64,000 bases of DNA from an uncultured Luteimonas sp. GTDB lineage: Bacteria > Pseudomonadota > Gammaproteobacteria > Xanthomonadales > Xanthomonadaceae. The notes under the pieces are model-generated. The model made no database searches and was not told the origin of the DNA. It worked only from the letters and a program-made list of their open reading frames with translations. The position numbers and the translations under genes were made by a program. This document shows positions 7,941 through 17,102 of the stretch, one piece after another. Position 1 is the first letter of the stretch. Each line of letters opens with the position of its first letter. The stretch is taken from the NCBI GenBank assembly GCA_934541015.1, contig CAKTDC010000002.1:62001-126000 (forward strand). The letters run 5' to 3'.

Positions 7941-9065
7941 TCAGCCGTCCGCCGGCGCCGCGGCGTCGCACAGGGCGGTGCCGATGAAGTCGTAGAGCAC
8001 GTCCGAGGTCGGCGCCATGATCGAGGCCGCGCGCGCGTCGCGGAAGATGCGCTCGATGCCCACATCCTTGCGGAACGCGGCGCCGCCGCAGATGCGCATG
8101 GCGGTGTCGGTGACCGCGAGCGCGGCCTCGGCGGCCGCCGCCTTGACCTCGAGCACGCGCAGCATGGTGTCGGCGCGGCCGGCGGCCATCGCCGCGAGGG
8201 TGTCGTCGCGCAGCACGCGGGCCTGGTCGGCGCGCAGCTGGGCCTTGGCCAGGTAGGCGCGGATGGTCGGCAGGTCCGACAGGCTGCTGCCGCTCTCGGC
8301 GAAGCGGTTGCGGGTGATGTGCGCGGTGGCGCGGGCCAGGGCGCCGTCCATCATCCCGATCGAGCATGAGGCGATGAGGGTGGTGAAGGACGGCAGCTCG
8401 TCGTTGTTCATCACCGCGTCGCCCTTGCCGTCCTCGCCGAGCAGGTTGGCGAAGGGGATGCGTACGCCCTCGCCCTTGACCGGCGCCGAGGCGTTGCCGC
8501 GCAGGCCGAGGCCGTCGAACACGCCCACCCGCTGCAGCCCCGGCAGGCGGCTGTCGACCACCCAGATGCTGGACGGGCCGTCGCCCTGCGTCGGCCGCGA
8601 GGACCACACGTAGGAGTCGGCCTCGCAGGCCGAGGTGACCATGCTCTTGTGGCCGTCGAGCACGACCTCGTCGCCCTCGCGGCGCGCGCTGCTCACCGGC
8701 GCCCAGAAGTGGCTGCGCGAGCCGGCCTCCGACCACGCCAGTGTGGTGACGTGGCGGCCCGCGGCGATCTCCGTGCGCAGCTCGCGCGTGCCGTGCTTCT
8801 CGATCAGCACGGTGCCGGCGTAGTGCATGGTCAGTACCATCGCCGTGGACGCGCAGTCGCGCGCGATGCGCTCGACCACCTGCGCGGTTTCGGCCAGGCC
8901 GAGGCCGAGGCCGCCGACCTCCTTCGCGCTGGCCAGGCCGAGCAGGCCGGCTTTCGCGAAGGCGTCCATCGCCGCGCGCGGGAAGCGCGCCTGGCGGTCG
9001 GTGTCGGCGGCGGCGGGCGCGACCAGGTCGCGGACGATGGGTTCAAGCAGATCCAGATGCGACAT
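7941..9065 (-). CDS. Acyl-CoA-dehydrogenase-like flavoprotein, probably not a true acyl-CoA dehydrogenase
   Basis: A 374-residue protein with the three-part acyl-CoA dehydrogenase fold: an N-terminal helical domain, a middle beta-domain (WSEAGSRSHFWAPVSSA near residue 110, in place of the usual TEP-AGSD flavin loop) and a C-terminal helical domain (GIERIFRDARAASIMAPTSD near 334-352). The YEGT-type segment that carries the catalytic Glu of medium-chain dehydrogenases reads MAPTSDVLYD, so the base is missing at that place. This points to a flavin-dependent monooxygenase or oxidase relative, as seen in the DszC/SfnB branch, rather than beta-oxidation. ATG start at 9065. Middle gene of the PhnD-like/flavoprotein/diiron operon, 18 nt after the first gene. 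Confidence 0.82.
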   Translation of the reverse strand: MSHLDLLEPIVRDLVAPAAADTDRQARFPRAAMDAFAKAGLLGLASAKEVGGLGLGLAETAQVVERIARDCASTAMVLTMHYAGTVLIEKHGTRELRTEIAAGRHVTTLAWSEAGSRSHFWAPVSSARREGDEVVLDGHKSMVTSACEADSYVWSSRPTQGDGPSSIWVVDSRLPGLQRVGVFDGLGLRGNASAPVKGEGVRIPFANLLGEDGKGDAVMNNDELPSFTTLIASCSIGMMDGALARATAHITRNRFAESGSSLSDLPTIRAYLAKAQLRADQARVLRDDTLAAMAAGRADTMLRVLEVKAAAAEAALAVTDTAMRICGGAAFRKDVGIERIFRDARAASIMAPTSDVLYDFIGTALCDAAAPADG

Positions 9066-9083
9066 GTGGACTCCCGGGTCGAT

Positions 9084-9947
9084 TCAGTAGCGGTAGCCGG
9101 AGACGGTGATGTCGCCGGCGGCGTCGTAGAAGCCCTCGTCGTCGACCGCGCGCTCGAGCAGGGCGTAGCCGCTGCTGCGGCCGGGCTGCCAGACCTTCAG
9201 GCCCTCCAGTTCGAGCAGCGGGCGCACCGCCGGATCGTCCCAGGACATGGCCAGCAGCAGGTCGCGGAAGGCGTCGCGGCGTTCCGCATCCAGGTGCGCG
9301 CCGGCGGTCATGTTGCAGTGGTCGTAGGCGCCGGTGGTGGCGAGCACGCGGGTGGCGCCGGCGGGCAGGGTGCCTTCGCTGGCGAAGGCGCGGTAGTTGT
9401 CGGCGATCATCCACGAGGCGGCGATGTCGCCGGCGAGCATGGCCTCGGCCGCGTCGCGCTCGCCGCCGATGTGGTCGCCGTGCTTGCCGCCGAGCACGTC
9501 GAAGCGGCGCACGGTGTAGTCGCGGCCGCCGACCAGGCCGGCCTGGCGCAGGTGGTCGAGCGGGATCAGGGTGGCCTGCGGCGAATCGATGGCGCCGAAG
9601 CCCACGGTCGTGCCGCGCAGGTCTGCCACGGACTGCGCGGCACTGCCCGTGGGCACCACCAGCACCGACTGCAGGTCCATGTCGGTGTCGCGCATCGCGA
9701 TCGAATGCACCACCTCGCCGCGGGCGCGGGCCATGCGCTCGGCGCGGATCCAGGCCAGCGGCGAGTTCCAGGCCAGGTCGATGTCGCGCGCCATCAGCGC
9801 TTCCACCTGGGCCTCGTAGTTCGAATACAGCACGTAGTCGAAGTCGTAGCCGCGTTCCGCGAAATGCGCGCGGAATCCCTCCCAGATGGGGACGACCTTG
9901 GGGGCGTAGGCGACCGCGCCGAGGCGGACCTGTGGGTGATTCGACAT
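9084..9947 (-). CDS. PhnD-like phosphate/phosphonate-type substrate-binding protein without signal peptide
   Basis: A 287-residue protein of the PhnD-like periplasmic-binding fold: VRLGAVAYAPKVVPIWEGF at the N-terminus, NSPLAWIRAERM near residue 60, LQSVLVVPTGSA near 95, GAYDHCNMTAG near 215. It starts MSNHPQV with no signal peptide or lipobox, so it is probably cytoplasmic. No permease or ATPase gene is next to it. The ATG at 9947 is preceded by GGAGG 4 nt upstream. First gene of the unit with the flavoprotein and the diiron fusion. It could be a solute sensor or an enzyme using the binding fold; an ABC role is unlikely from context. Confidence 0.8.
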   Translation of the reverse strand: MSNHPQVRLGAVAYAPKVVPIWEGFRAHFAERGYDFDYVLYSNYEAQVEALMARDIDLAWNSPLAWIRAERMARARGEVVHSIAMRDTDMDLQSVLVVPTGSAAQSVADLRGTTVGFGAIDSPQATLIPLDHLRQAGLVGGRDYTVRRFDVLGGKHGDHIGGERDAAEAMLAGDIAASWMIADNYRAFASEGTLPAGATRVLATTGAYDHCNMTAGAHLDAERRDAFRDLLLAMSWDDPAVRPLLELEGLKVWQPGRSSGYALLERAVDDEGFYDAAGDITVSGYRY

Positions 9948-10402
9948 GCATCCTCCGCTGGTGGTGACAGGCTCCGCGGCGTGCCGTCGCGCGCCGGTCC
10001 ACGAAGGACGGCACGTGCGGTGCGGGAATGCGGCCTGCTGACGGAGGGCGGCGCGACGCGCGCGGATGCCCGGAAGGCCCTTGCGGCTGGCCCTGTGCCG
10101 GATGCAGACCTGCAATCACGACAACCAGTGGAGTGGCGGCATCATGGGCGGCAACGCGGGCGGGCGCAAGCCGTCGAAGGTCGAACGGTGCGGTGCGGGG
10201 GCATCGTGCAGTCGCGACGCCGGCTGCAGGGCACGGATGATCGTTCCCGTGCCGGGATTGTCGGGCCGGTGGCAGCGGGGATTCCCGCGCCGGTGCTTCG
10301 AAAGCCGGATCCATTGCCGTTTCGGGCCCGGCGATCCACGCGCCGCCAGTGTCAGGCGCATGCGCACGGCTGCCCCGCGGACCGCCCTGCGCGCCATTCC
10401 GG
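9948..10402. other. Intergenic leader upstream of the PhnD-like operon
   Basis: Between the PhnD-like gene and purC, both on the minus strand, so it holds the upstream region of the three-gene operon. The one clear element is a hairpin with arms 9980-9988 and 10007-10015 (CGTGCCGTC against GACGGCACG, 18-nt loop), about 33 nt upstream of the ATG on the minus strand. No protein-like frame was found in the remaining sequence. Confidence 0.5.
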
Positions 10403-11299
10403 TCAGTCGACCGCAATCCCCGCCAGCTTGTGCAGCGCCTCGGCGTAGCGGGCGCGGGTGCGTTCGATCACCTCGGCCGGCAGGCGCGGCCCTGGCGGGG
10501 TCTTGTCCCAGTCCAGCGTTTCCAGGTAGTCGCGCACGATCTGCTTGTCGTAGCTGGGCGGGCTGGTGCCGACCTCGTACTCGTCGGCCGGCCAGTAGCG
10601 GGACGAGTCCGGGGTGAGCATCTCGTCCATCACGTACAGGCGGCCGTCGGCGTCGGTGCCGAACTCGAACTTGGTGTCGGCCAGCAGGATGCCGCGCTCG
10701 GCCGCATGTGCCGCGGCGTGGCGGTACAGGCGCAGGGTGGCGTCGCGGACCTGCTCGGCCAGTTCGGCGCCGGCGAGCCTGACCGCGGTATCGAAGTCGA
10801 TGTTCTCGTCGTGGTCGCCGACCGCGGCCTTGGTCGAGGGCGTGAAGATCGGCTCGGGCAGTTGCTCGGCCTGGCGCAGGCCGCCGGGCAGGGCGATGCC
10901 GCTCACGCGGCCGGTGCGCTGGTAGTCCTTCCAGCCGCTGCCGATGATGTAGCCGCGGGCGATGGCCTCGATCGGCACCGGGCGCAGCTTCCTGGCGACC
11001 ACCGAGCGCCTGGCGTACAGCGCCGCGTCGACGCCGGCGGGCAGCACGCTGGCGACGTCGATGCCGGTGAGGTGGTTGGGCATCAGCGCCGAGGTCCGGT
11101 CGAACCAGAAGTTGCTGATCTGGCAGAGCATCTCGCCCTTGCCGGGGATCGGGTCGGGCAGCACCACGTCGAAGGCGCTGAGCCGGTCCGTCGCCACCAT
11201 CAGCAGGCGCTCGTTGCCCAGGTCGAACACGTCGCGGACTTTGCCGCGGTGGCGCAGGGTCAGGCCGGGAAGTTCGGAGGACAGCAGGGTCGTCGCCAA
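10403..11299 (-). CDS. purC: Phosphoribosylaminoimidazole-succinocarboxamide synthase (SAICAR synthetase)
   Basis: Joins CAIR and aspartate with ATP in de novo purine synthesis; cytoplasmic. 298 residues, the length of the longer purC class. Motifs: [20 protein letters not shown] near residue 17, [18 protein letters not shown] near 38, [12 protein letters not shown] near 114, and DTKFEFGTD followed by [13 protein letters not shown] near 205-230. ATG start at 11299; the leader runs divergently from the J-protein gene. Confidence 0.97.
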   Translation of the reverse strand: MATTLLSSELPGLTLRHRGKVRDVFDLGNERLLMVATDRLSAFDVVLPDPIPGKGEMLCQISNFWFDRTSALMPNHLTGIDVASVLPAGVDAALYARRSVVARKLRPVPIEAIARGYIIGSGWKDYQRTGRVSGIALPGGLRQAEQLPEPIFTPSTKAAVGDHDENIDFDTAVRLAGAELAEQVRDATLRLYRHAAAHAAERGILLADTKFEFGTDADGRLYVMDEMLTPDSSRYWPADEYEVGTSPPSYDKQIVRDYLETLDWDKTPPGPRLPAEVIERTRARYAEALHKLAGIAVD

Positions 11300-11387
11300 G
11301 GGGGTCTGGCCTTCGGGCGGGTCGGCAAGTGTAGTGCGATTTGCCCGGCCGTGAACCTCGGGGAGGCCGGGCGGCTACACTGTGGGG

Positions 11388-11714
11388 ATGGATCGCTGGT
11401 ACGGAAAACTGCTGGGCTTCATCGCCGGGTGGCTGCTGCTGCGGCACCCGGGCGGCGGCCTGATCGGGCTGCTGATCGGCCACGCCTTCGACGCCGGCTG
11501 GATCGGCGGCGACCGCTCCGCGCCGTACCGCGCGCTGGGCCTGGACGGCGACGCCACCGACGCCGAGATCGACCAGGCCTACCGCCGGCTGATGTCGCAG
11601 TACCACCCCGACAAGGTCGCCGGCGCCGCGCCCGAGCTGCGCGAGCAGGCGGAGAAGAAGGCGCGCGAGATCAACGCCGCCTACGACAGGATCAGGAAAC
11701 AGCGCCGCCGCTGA
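11388..11714 (+). CDS. Small membrane-anchored J-domain protein, DjlA-like
   Basis: 108 residues. An N-terminal hydrophobic segment rich in Gly ([20 protein letters not shown]) resembles the glycine-patterned transmembrane anchor of DjlA. It is followed directly by a J domain (about 45-105) with [20 protein letters not shown] and the essential HPD at about 76-78. DjlA itself is about 270 residues because of a central region missing here, so this is a minimal anchor-plus-J arrangement. It should stimulate DnaK at the membrane. The start is ATG at 11388, with GGGG just before it. It lies 65 nt before rpe on the same strand. Confidence 0.85.
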   Translation: MDRWYGKLLGFIAGWLLLRHPGGGLIGLLIGHAFDAGWIGGDRSAPYRALGLDGDATDAEIDQAYRRLMSQYHPDKVAGAAPELREQAEKKAREINAAYDRIRKQRRR

Positions 11715-11778
11715 CCGCCAGGGCGCAGCCCGAGTCGTCGCTGCGCCGGCCTTTACACACCCCGTACGGAGCCGCCCC

Positions 11779-12453
11779 ATGCAATCGCCCGTCATCGCCC
11801 CGTCCATCCTCTCGGCCAACTTCGCGAAACTCGGGGAGGAGGTCGACCGCGTCCTCGCCGCCGGCGCCGACTGGGTGCACTTCGACGTGATGGACAACCA
11901 TTACGTGCCCAACCTCACCATCGGCCCGCTGGTGTGCGAAGCGCTGCGCAAACACGGCGTCACCGCGCCGATCGACGTGCACCTGATGGTCGAGCCGGTC
12001 GACCGCATCGTCCCGGACTTCGCGAAGGCCGGCGCCAGCCTGGTCAGCTTCCACCCCGAAGCCTCCCGGCACGTGCACCGCACGATCCAGCTGATCAGGG
12101 CCGAGGGCTGCCAGGCCGGCCTGGTGCTCAATCCCGCCACCCCGGTCGACGTGCTCGACCATGTGCTCGAGGAGCTGGACCTGGTGCTGCTGATGTCGGT
12201 CAACCCGGGCTTCGGCGGCCAGGCCTTCATCCCGTCCGCGCTGGACAAGCTGCGCCGCGTGCGCGACCGCATCGACGCGACCGGCAGGCCGATCCGGCTG
12301 GAGATCGACGGCGGGGTGAAGCCGGAGAACATCGGCGCGATCGCCGCCGCCGGCGCCGACACCTTCGTCGCCGGCAGCGCGATCTTCGGCCAGGCCGACT
12401 ATGCGCAGGTGATCGCCACGATGCGCGCGGAAATCGCGAGGGCCGGAGCATGA
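11779..12453 (+). CDS. rpe: Ribulose-phosphate 3-epimerase
   Basis: Interconverts ribulose 5-phosphate and xylulose 5-phosphate in the pentose phosphate pathway. 224 residues with a TIM-barrel pattern: [19 protein letters not shown] at the start, [13 protein letters not shown] near 34, DVHLMVEP near 65, [10 protein letters not shown] near 139, [12 protein letters not shown] near 175. Metal-binding His/Asp residues are present in these motifs. GGAG lies 10 nt upstream of the ATG. Its stop overlaps rraA by 4 nt. In many relatives rpe lies just before trpE, and here only rraA intervenes. Confidence 0.97.
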   Translation: MQSPVIAPSILSANFAKLGEEVDRVLAAGADWVHFDVMDNHYVPNLTIGPLVCEALRKHGVTAPIDVHLMVEPVDRIVPDFAKAGASLVSFHPEASRHVHRTIQLIRAEGCQAGLVLNPATPVDVLDHVLEELDLVLLMSVNPGFGGQAFIPSALDKLRRVRDRIDATGRPIRLEIDGGVKPENIGAIAAAGADTFVAGSAIFGQADYAQVIATMRAEIARAGA

Positions 12454-12923
12454 ACACCTGCGACCTCTGTGACCGCTTCGAGGACCGCGTGCGCGTGCTG
12501 GAGCTGCCGCTGCGCGACTACGGCGGGCGCCTGGCCTTCTCCGGCACGGTGAGCACGGTCAAGGCGCTGGAGGACAACTCGCTGGTGCGCGAGGCGGTGG
12601 CCGAAGCCGGGGAGGGCCGCGTGCTGGTGATCGACGGCGGCGGCTCGCTGCGCCGTTCGATGCTCGGCGACATGCTGGCGGAGAAGGCGGTCGCCAACGG
12701 CTGGAGCGGCGTGCTGGTGCACGGGGCGATCCGCGACAGCGCGGCGATCGCAAAGCTCGATCTGGGGGTCAAGGCGCTGGCGACCTGCCCGATGAAGACC
12801 GACAAGCGCGGCCAGGGCCTGCGCGACGTGCCGGTGGCCTTCGGCGGCCTGGTGATCGCGCCGGGACAGTGGCTGGCGGCCGACGGCGACGGCGTGGTCC
12901 TGGCCGACGCCCGGCTTGCCTGA
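12450..12923 (+). CDS. rraA: RraA-family protein (regulator of ribonuclease E or HMG/oxaloacetate aldolase type)
   Basis: 157 residues, RraA/MenG fold. Motifs: [58 protein letters not shown]. The conserved G-x-R-D segment that binds ligand or metal in the aldolase branch is present. RraA proper inhibits RNase E; close paralogues act as aldolases, and sequence alone does not separate them well. ATG at 12450 overlaps the rpe stop (ATGA), so the two are coupled. A strong hairpin follows immediately. Confidence 0.9.
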   Translation: MNTCDLCDRFEDRVRVLELPLRDYGGRLAFSGTVSTVKALEDNSLVREAVAEAGEGRVLVIDGGGSLRRSMLGDMLAEKAVANGWSGVLVHGAIRDSAAIAKLDLGVKALATCPMKTDKRGQGLRDVPVAFGGLVIAPGQWLAADGDGVVLADARLA

Positions 12924-12958
12924 CGACGGACCCGCCTTGTCGCGGCGGGTCCGTCGTC
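12922..12958 (+). terminator. Perfect 15-bp hairpin after rraA
   Basis: GACGACGGACCCGCC pairs without mismatch with GGCGGGTCCGTCGTC across a 7-nt loop. The stem begins on the rraA stop codon. No T-run follows, so it may block RNases or act as a Rho-independent terminator of the T-poor type. It separates rpe-rraA from the trp region. Confidence 0.7.
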
Positions 12959-13168
12959 GGAAGTCAAAGGAGGCAATCCCGCCTCCGCCCGTCGTCCCTG
13001 CTATGACTTTCCATCCTGCCCATCGCCGATGACGGTTCGATGACGGTTCGCGGGGCCTGGCAGGAGGCTCGCGGAACGGCCCGGAGCCGGCCCGCACCGG
13101 TGCGCAATGGTCGGTTGCGGCCGCAACCACCGGTCGCAGTCGGCGCGCAAAGCCGCTACATTAATGCG

Positions 13169-13312
13169 ATGGTCGCGTCCGCACTCCCGCATTTCCGTGC
13201 CGCCGGCGAAGGCTGGCGATGGTGGCCCGCTGCCGCCTTCGCCACCGCCCGCCCGCACCACGAGGAAATGCCGCGTGACCCCGCAAGCCGAATTCGAACG
13301 CTCCACCGCTGA
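13169..13312 (+). CDS. Candidate trp leader peptide (WRWW) upstream of and overlapping trpE
   Basis: An ATG at 13169 opens a 47-codon frame that reads GEGWRWWP around codons 14-21, with three Trp codons out of four at 13214-13225. The frame ends at 13312, inside trpE in another frame. The Trp codons lie in the loop of a hairpin whose arms are 13205-13213 and 13235-13243 (GGCGAAGGC and GCCTTCGCC). Trp-rich leaders upstream of trpE are the hallmark of attenuation in gammaproteobacteria. No classic U-tract terminator is seen before the trpE start at 13275, so the mechanism, if real, would differ from the E. coli one. Confidence 0.5.
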   Translation: MVASALPHFRAAGEGWRWWPAAAFATARPHHEEMPRDPASRIRTLHR

Positions 13313-14750
13313 AGGCCATACCCGCATCCCGGTGGTGCGCGAGGTCCTGTCCGACCTCGATACCCCGCTGTCGGTCTACCTCAAACTCGCCGACGGCCCG
13401 CACACCTATCTGTTCGAGTCGGTCGAAGGCGGCGAGCGCTTCGGCCGCTACTCGATCATCGGCCTGCCGGCCACGCGCGTATTCGCCTTCCACGGCCATA
13501 CGCTCACGGTGAGCGAACACGGCGAGGCCATCGAAACCCGCGAGATCGCCGACCCCTTTGCCGAGGTCGAACGCCTGCGCGCGGAGCATTCGGTGCCGCG
13601 GGTGAAGGGCCTGCCCGGCTTCACCGGGGGTCTGGTGGGATGGTTCGGCTTCGAGTGCATCGAATACATCGAACCGCGCCTGCGCGCCAACCCGCGCCCG
13701 GACGAATTGGGCACCCCCGACATCCTGCTGATGCTCAGCGAGGAAGTCGCGGTCTTCGACAACCTCAAGGGCCGCCTGTACCTGATCGTGCACGCCGACC
13801 CGCGCCAGCCGCAGGCCTTCGCCCGCGCCAGCCGCAGGCTCGACGCGCTCGCCCACCGCCTGCGCCACGGCGGCGCCGGCTACCCGGAAACGCTGCGGCC
13901 CGAGGCGCTGGACGAGGCGCATTTCGAATCCGGATTCACCCGCCAGGGTTTCATCGACGCGGTCGTCAGGGCCAAGGACTACATCGCCGCCGGCGACGCC
14001 TTCCAGGTGGTGCTGTCGCAGCGCATGAGCGTGCCGTTCGACGCGCGCCCGGTGGATGTCTACCGCGCGCTGCGGGCGATGAATCCGTCGCCGTACATGT
14101 ACTTCCTCGACGTCGGCGACACCCAGGTGGTGGGCTCGTCGCCGGAGATCCTGGTGCGGCTGCAGGGAGGCGAAGTGACCGTGCGCCCGATCGCCGGCAC
14201 CCGCCCGCGCGGCGCCACGCACGAGGAGGATCTGGCGCTGGAGGCCGAACTGCTCGCCGATCCCAAGGAGCGTGCCGAGCACCTGATGCTGATCGACCTG
14301 GGCCGCAACGACGTCGGTCACGTTTCCGAGGCCGGCAGCGTCGAGGTCGGCGAACGCTTCGTGATCGAGCGCTACAGCCACGTCATGCACATCGTCAGCG
14401 AAGTCACCGGACGGCTGAAGGCGGGCCTGAGCTACGCCGACGTGCTGCGTGCCACCTTCCCGGCGGGCACGGTCAGCGGCGCGCCGAAGATCCGCGCGCT
14501 GGAGATCATCCGCGAACTCGAACCGGTCAAGCGCAACGTCTATGCCGGCGCGATCGGCTACATCGGCTGGCACGGCGACGCCGACACCGCCATCGCCATC
14601 CGCACCGCCGTGATCCAGGACGGTCGCCTGCACGTGCAGGCCGGCGCCGGCATCGTGTTCGACTCCGACCCGGAGAAGGAGTGGGACGAGACCATGAACA
14701 AGGGCCGCGCCCTGTTCCGCGCGGTGGCGCAGGCGGCAGGAGGATTGTGA
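13275..14750 (+). CDS. trpE: Anthranilate synthase component I
   Basis: Makes anthranilate from chorismate with ammonia delivered by TrpG; first step of tryptophan synthesis. 491 residues. An N-terminal domain with [20 protein letters not shown] near 30 holds the feedback site. The catalytic domain has [20 protein letters not shown] near 275, [16 protein letters not shown] near 303, [14 protein letters not shown] near 338 and [20 protein letters not shown] near 395. Start chosen at GTG 13275, which has GAGGAA 8 nt upstream; the frame is open further up but without protein-like sequence. The stop overlaps the next gene by 1 nt. Confidence 0.97.
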   Translation: MTPQAEFERSTAEGHTRIPVVREVLSDLDTPLSVYLKLADGPHTYLFESVEGGERFGRYSIIGLPATRVFAFHGHTLTVSEHGEAIETREIADPFAEVERLRAEHSVPRVKGLPGFTGGLVGWFGFECIEYIEPRLRANPRPDELGTPDILLMLSEEVAVFDNLKGRLYLIVHADPRQPQAFARASRRLDALAHRLRHGGAGYPETLRPEALDEAHFESGFTRQGFIDAVVRAKDYIAAGDAFQVVLSQRMSVPFDARPVDVYRALRAMNPSPYMYFLDVGDTQVVGSSPEILVRLQGGEVTVRPIAGTRPRGATHEEDLALEAELLADPKERAEHLMLIDLGRNDVGHVSEAGSVEVGERFVIERYSHVMHIVSEVTGRLKAGLSYADVLRATFPAGTVSGAPKIRALEIIRELEPVKRNVYAGAIGYIGWHGDADTAIAIRTAVIQDGRLHVQAGAGIVFDSDPEKEWDETMNKGRALFRAVAQAAGGL

Positions 14751-15499
14751 TGACGGAACCAGGCGACGAGCTGCTGCGCACGCTGCGCCGGCTGCAGGAA
14801 CTGATGCCCGCCGTCCGCGACCTGGACGACGCGGGCTTCGCCGGGTTCAGCGGCGAATGGCAGCGGACCGCTGAGGCGCTCAAGGACGCGGTGTTCGTGC
14901 CCAACCCCGGCAACCGGAACCCCGACCGGCTGAAGTTCGAGTTCGCCGCCGGAGCGCAGGCGATCCAGAACATGCTCGACATCGTGCCGCACCTGCAGCG
15001 CTGCATGGTCGAACACTACGACCGCTTCGCGCCGCTGAAGCTGCTGGACGTCGGCTCCGGCACCGGTGCCGGCGTGAATCTGCTCGCCCAGCTGCACAGC
15101 GACACCATGATCTGGTCGAAGCTGGACATCGACGCGATCGACTACGTCCCCTGGCGCAGCCGCTGGGTCGCCACGCAGTATCCGAAGGTGCGCTACAGCG
15201 TGATGGACAGCGCGGACCTGCCGGCGCGGGCGTGGGATTTCGTGGTCTGCAGCCACGTGATCGAGCACCTGCCCGATCCGCAGGCCATGATCCGCGATGT
15301 GCTCAGGGCCTGCCGCGGCTTCGCCTTCATCTATTGTCCGTACAACGAGATCGAGCTCAGCCCCGGGCACCTGTCGGTGATCACCGAGGCGGATTTCGAG
15401 CCGCACCGCCCCGAGCGGATCATCGTGCAGGAAAGCATGGCGTTCCACGGCCCTGGACGGCGCTGCATCATGGCCATCTTCGACTGCAGGGACCGCTGA
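14750..15499 (+). CDS. Class I SAM-dependent methyltransferase, substrate unknown
   Basis: 249 residues. A Rossmann methyltransferase core starts near residue 95: [20 protein letters not shown] is motif I, then [12 protein letters not shown], and [19 protein letters not shown] is the UbiE/UbiG-like post-motif segment. It ends [19 protein letters not shown]. The N-terminal 90 residues are helical and match no family I recognise. ATG overlaps the trpE stop by 1 nt and the stop overlaps the following membrane-protein gene by 1 nt, so it is locked inside the trp transcript. No link to tryptophan synthesis is evident. Confidence 0.85.
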   Translation: MTEPGDELLRTLRRLQELMPAVRDLDDAGFAGFSGEWQRTAEALKDAVFVPNPGNRNPDRLKFEFAAGAQAIQNMLDIVPHLQRCMVEHYDRFAPLKLLDVGSGTGAGVNLLAQLHSDTMIWSKLDIDAIDYVPWRSRWVATQYPKVRYSVMDSADLPARAWDFVVCSHVIEHLPDPQAMIRDVLRACRGFAFIYCPYNEIELSPGHLSVITEADFEPHRPERIIVQESMAFHGPGRRCIMAIFDCRDR

Positions 15500-16365
15500 T
15501 GCCGCTGCCGCGAGCGGCGATGGGGGAAGCGCGCGTGCGGCGGGGCTCCGTGCGAGCATTGCACCTGCGCGCACTGGCGCCCCGGCTCGGGGCCACCTGG
15601 CTGGTGGCGATGGTCCTGCTGCTGTCGACCGCCGGCGCGGTGGCGCAGGGCGTGCACACGGTGGAAGTCGTGGACACCTGGCCACCGGGCGCGCAGGTGA
15701 GCCTCGCTCCCGGCGGCAAGTTCTACCTGCGCATCGCCTGGTCGACCGACTCGATGACCCGGATCCACGCCCGTCCCTGGCTCGAGGGCAGGGAAGTCGC
15801 CGCCTGGACCAGCCCGTCTCCGCGCTACGACCGCGGGAGTGGCGAAACCGTGGCCTGGTTCTCGTTCGACAGCGCCGGCATGCGGGCCGACGAGGTCCGG
15901 ATCTTCGTGGGCAACTCCCGGCCCAGGCTCGCCGCCGTGCATCGGGTGTCGCTGACCTCCGCGTCCACCGCCGCCGCTGCGGCGCCTGCGCCGGCCTGGG
16001 TGGCCGAGCTGGAAAGCCGGGTGGTGGATGCGACCGGTGGCCCCCGGGAGCCGCCCGATCCCGCCGACGGCCGCTGGCTCGACCGGTTCATGCTGGCGGT
16101 GGCGGCGCTTGCGCTGTTCGGGCTGCTGGCGCCGCTGTGGGGGGTAGTGCGCTGGCGCGGACGCTGGCGGATCGCCGCGGCAGTGCCGATGGTGGCGATG
16201 GGCCTGTTCGCGACCTTCCTGCTGCTCACCGCGCTGTTCAACCCCGGTTCGCTCAACCTGCTGCCGCTGGTGGTGCTGATGGCGGCAGTGCCGTGCAGCC
16301 TGTTCATCGCGGCCCTGTTCCTCGCACGCATGCTCACCGGCGCCAGCCGCAAGGGTTCGACATGA
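15499..16365 (+). CDS. Membrane protein with large periplasmic domain, unknown function
   Basis: 288 residues. An N-terminal export signal ([20 protein letters not shown], residues about 30-50) follows a basic leader. A periplasmic beta-rich region of about 140 residues comes next ([20 protein letters not shown]), then a flexible Ala/Pro stretch and three C-terminal transmembrane helices from about residue 195 on ([15 protein letters not shown]). I recognise no family. It overlaps the methyltransferase by 1 nt and trpG by 4 nt, so it is translated within the trp operon. A starting point at a later Met near residue 8 is possible. Confidence 0.75.
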   Translation: MPLPRAAMGEARVRRGSVRALHLRALAPRLGATWLVAMVLLLSTAGAVAQGVHTVEVVDTWPPGAQVSLAPGGKFYLRIAWSTDSMTRIHARPWLEGREVAAWTSPSPRYDRGSGETVAWFSFDSAGMRADEVRIFVGNSRPRLAAVHRVSLTSASTAAAAAPAPAWVAELESRVVDATGGPREPPDPADGRWLDRFMLAVAALALFGLLAPLWGVVRWRGRWRIAAAVPMVAMGLFATFLLLTALFNPGSLNLLPLVVLMAAVPCSLFIAALFLARMLTGASRKGST

Positions 16366-16940
16366 TCCTGATGATCGACAACTACGACAGCTTCACCTGG
16401 AACCTCGTGCAGTACCTGCAGACGCTGGGGGCGGAGGTGAAGGTGGTGCGCAACGACGAGCTGACGGTGGCGCAGATCGAGGCGCTGGCGCCGGAGCGGA
16501 TCGTGATCTCTCCCGGGCCGTGCACGCCGGACGAGGCGGGCGTGTCGCTGGATGTGGTCGGGTCGCTTGGCGCGCATGTCCCGATCCTGGGCGTGTGCCT
16601 GGGCCACCAGAGCATCGGCCAGGCCTACGGCGGCAGGGTGGTGCGTGCGGGCAGGATCATGCACGGCAAGACCTCGCCGATCCGGCACGAGGGCAGGGGC
16701 GTGTTCGCGGGCCTGCCCGACGGCTACGAGGCCACGCGCTACCACTCGCTGGTGGTCGAGCGCGACTCGCTGCCCGGGTGCCTGGAAGTCACCGCGTGGA
16801 CCGAGAACGACGACGGCTCGTTCGAGGAGATCATGGGCCTGCGCCACCGCGTGCATCCGGTACAGGGCGTGCAGTTCCACCCCGAGTCGATCCTGACCGA
16901 ACACGGCCACGCGCTGCTGAAGAACTTCCTCGAAGCATGA
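16362..16940 (+). CDS. trpG: Anthranilate synthase component II, glutamine amidotransferase
   Basis: Hydrolyses glutamine and passes ammonia to TrpE. 192 residues, class I glutamine amidotransferase. Motifs: [20 protein letters not shown] at the start, [16 protein letters not shown] near 45, [15 protein letters not shown] with the catalytic Cys near 78, and [14 protein letters not shown] with the catalytic His and Glu near 170. The ATG overlaps the membrane-protein stop as ATGA. A block of repeats of nearly 390 bp follows before trpD. Confidence 0.97.
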   Translation: MILMIDNYDSFTWNLVQYLQTLGAEVKVVRNDELTVAQIEALAPERIVISPGPCTPDEAGVSLDVVGSLGAHVPILGVCLGHQSIGQAYGGRVVRAGRIMHGKTSPIRHEGRGVFAGLPDGYEATRYHSLVVERDSLPGCLEVTAWTENDDGSFEEIMGLRHRVHPVQGVQFHPESILTEHGHALLKNFLEA

Positions 16941-16944
16941 TGTC

Positions 16945-17100
16945 CACTGCCGCTCCCGTGTCCGGCTCCGCGTCCGCCTCCGTATTCATCCACGCCTCCG
17001 TGTCCGCGTCCGTCCCCGCCTCCGTCCCCGCCTCCGTCCCCGTCCCCACCTCCGCCTCCGTCCCCGCCTCCGCCTCCGCCTCCTTCTTCGTGCCGCCTCC
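16945..17100 (+). repeat. Low-complexity GTCCGCCTCC-like imperfect tandem repeat
   Basis: About 150 bp made of variants of GCGTCC, GCCTCC and CGTCCC units (for example CCCGCCTCCGTCCCCGCC). An open frame through it would encode Ser/Ala/Val/Pro repeats, which I take as noise. It is the first part of the repeat block separating trpG from trpD. Confidence 0.6.
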
Positions 17101-17102
17101 GT

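Noticed and set aside
7941..9065. Fatty-acid beta-oxidation operon
   Set aside because: No thiolase, hydratase, ETF or CoA ligase nearby, and the catalytic Glu is missing.
13161..14633. Minus-strand frame across trpE
   Set aside because: Antisense shadow with no family resemblance. trpE motifs are complete on the plus strand.
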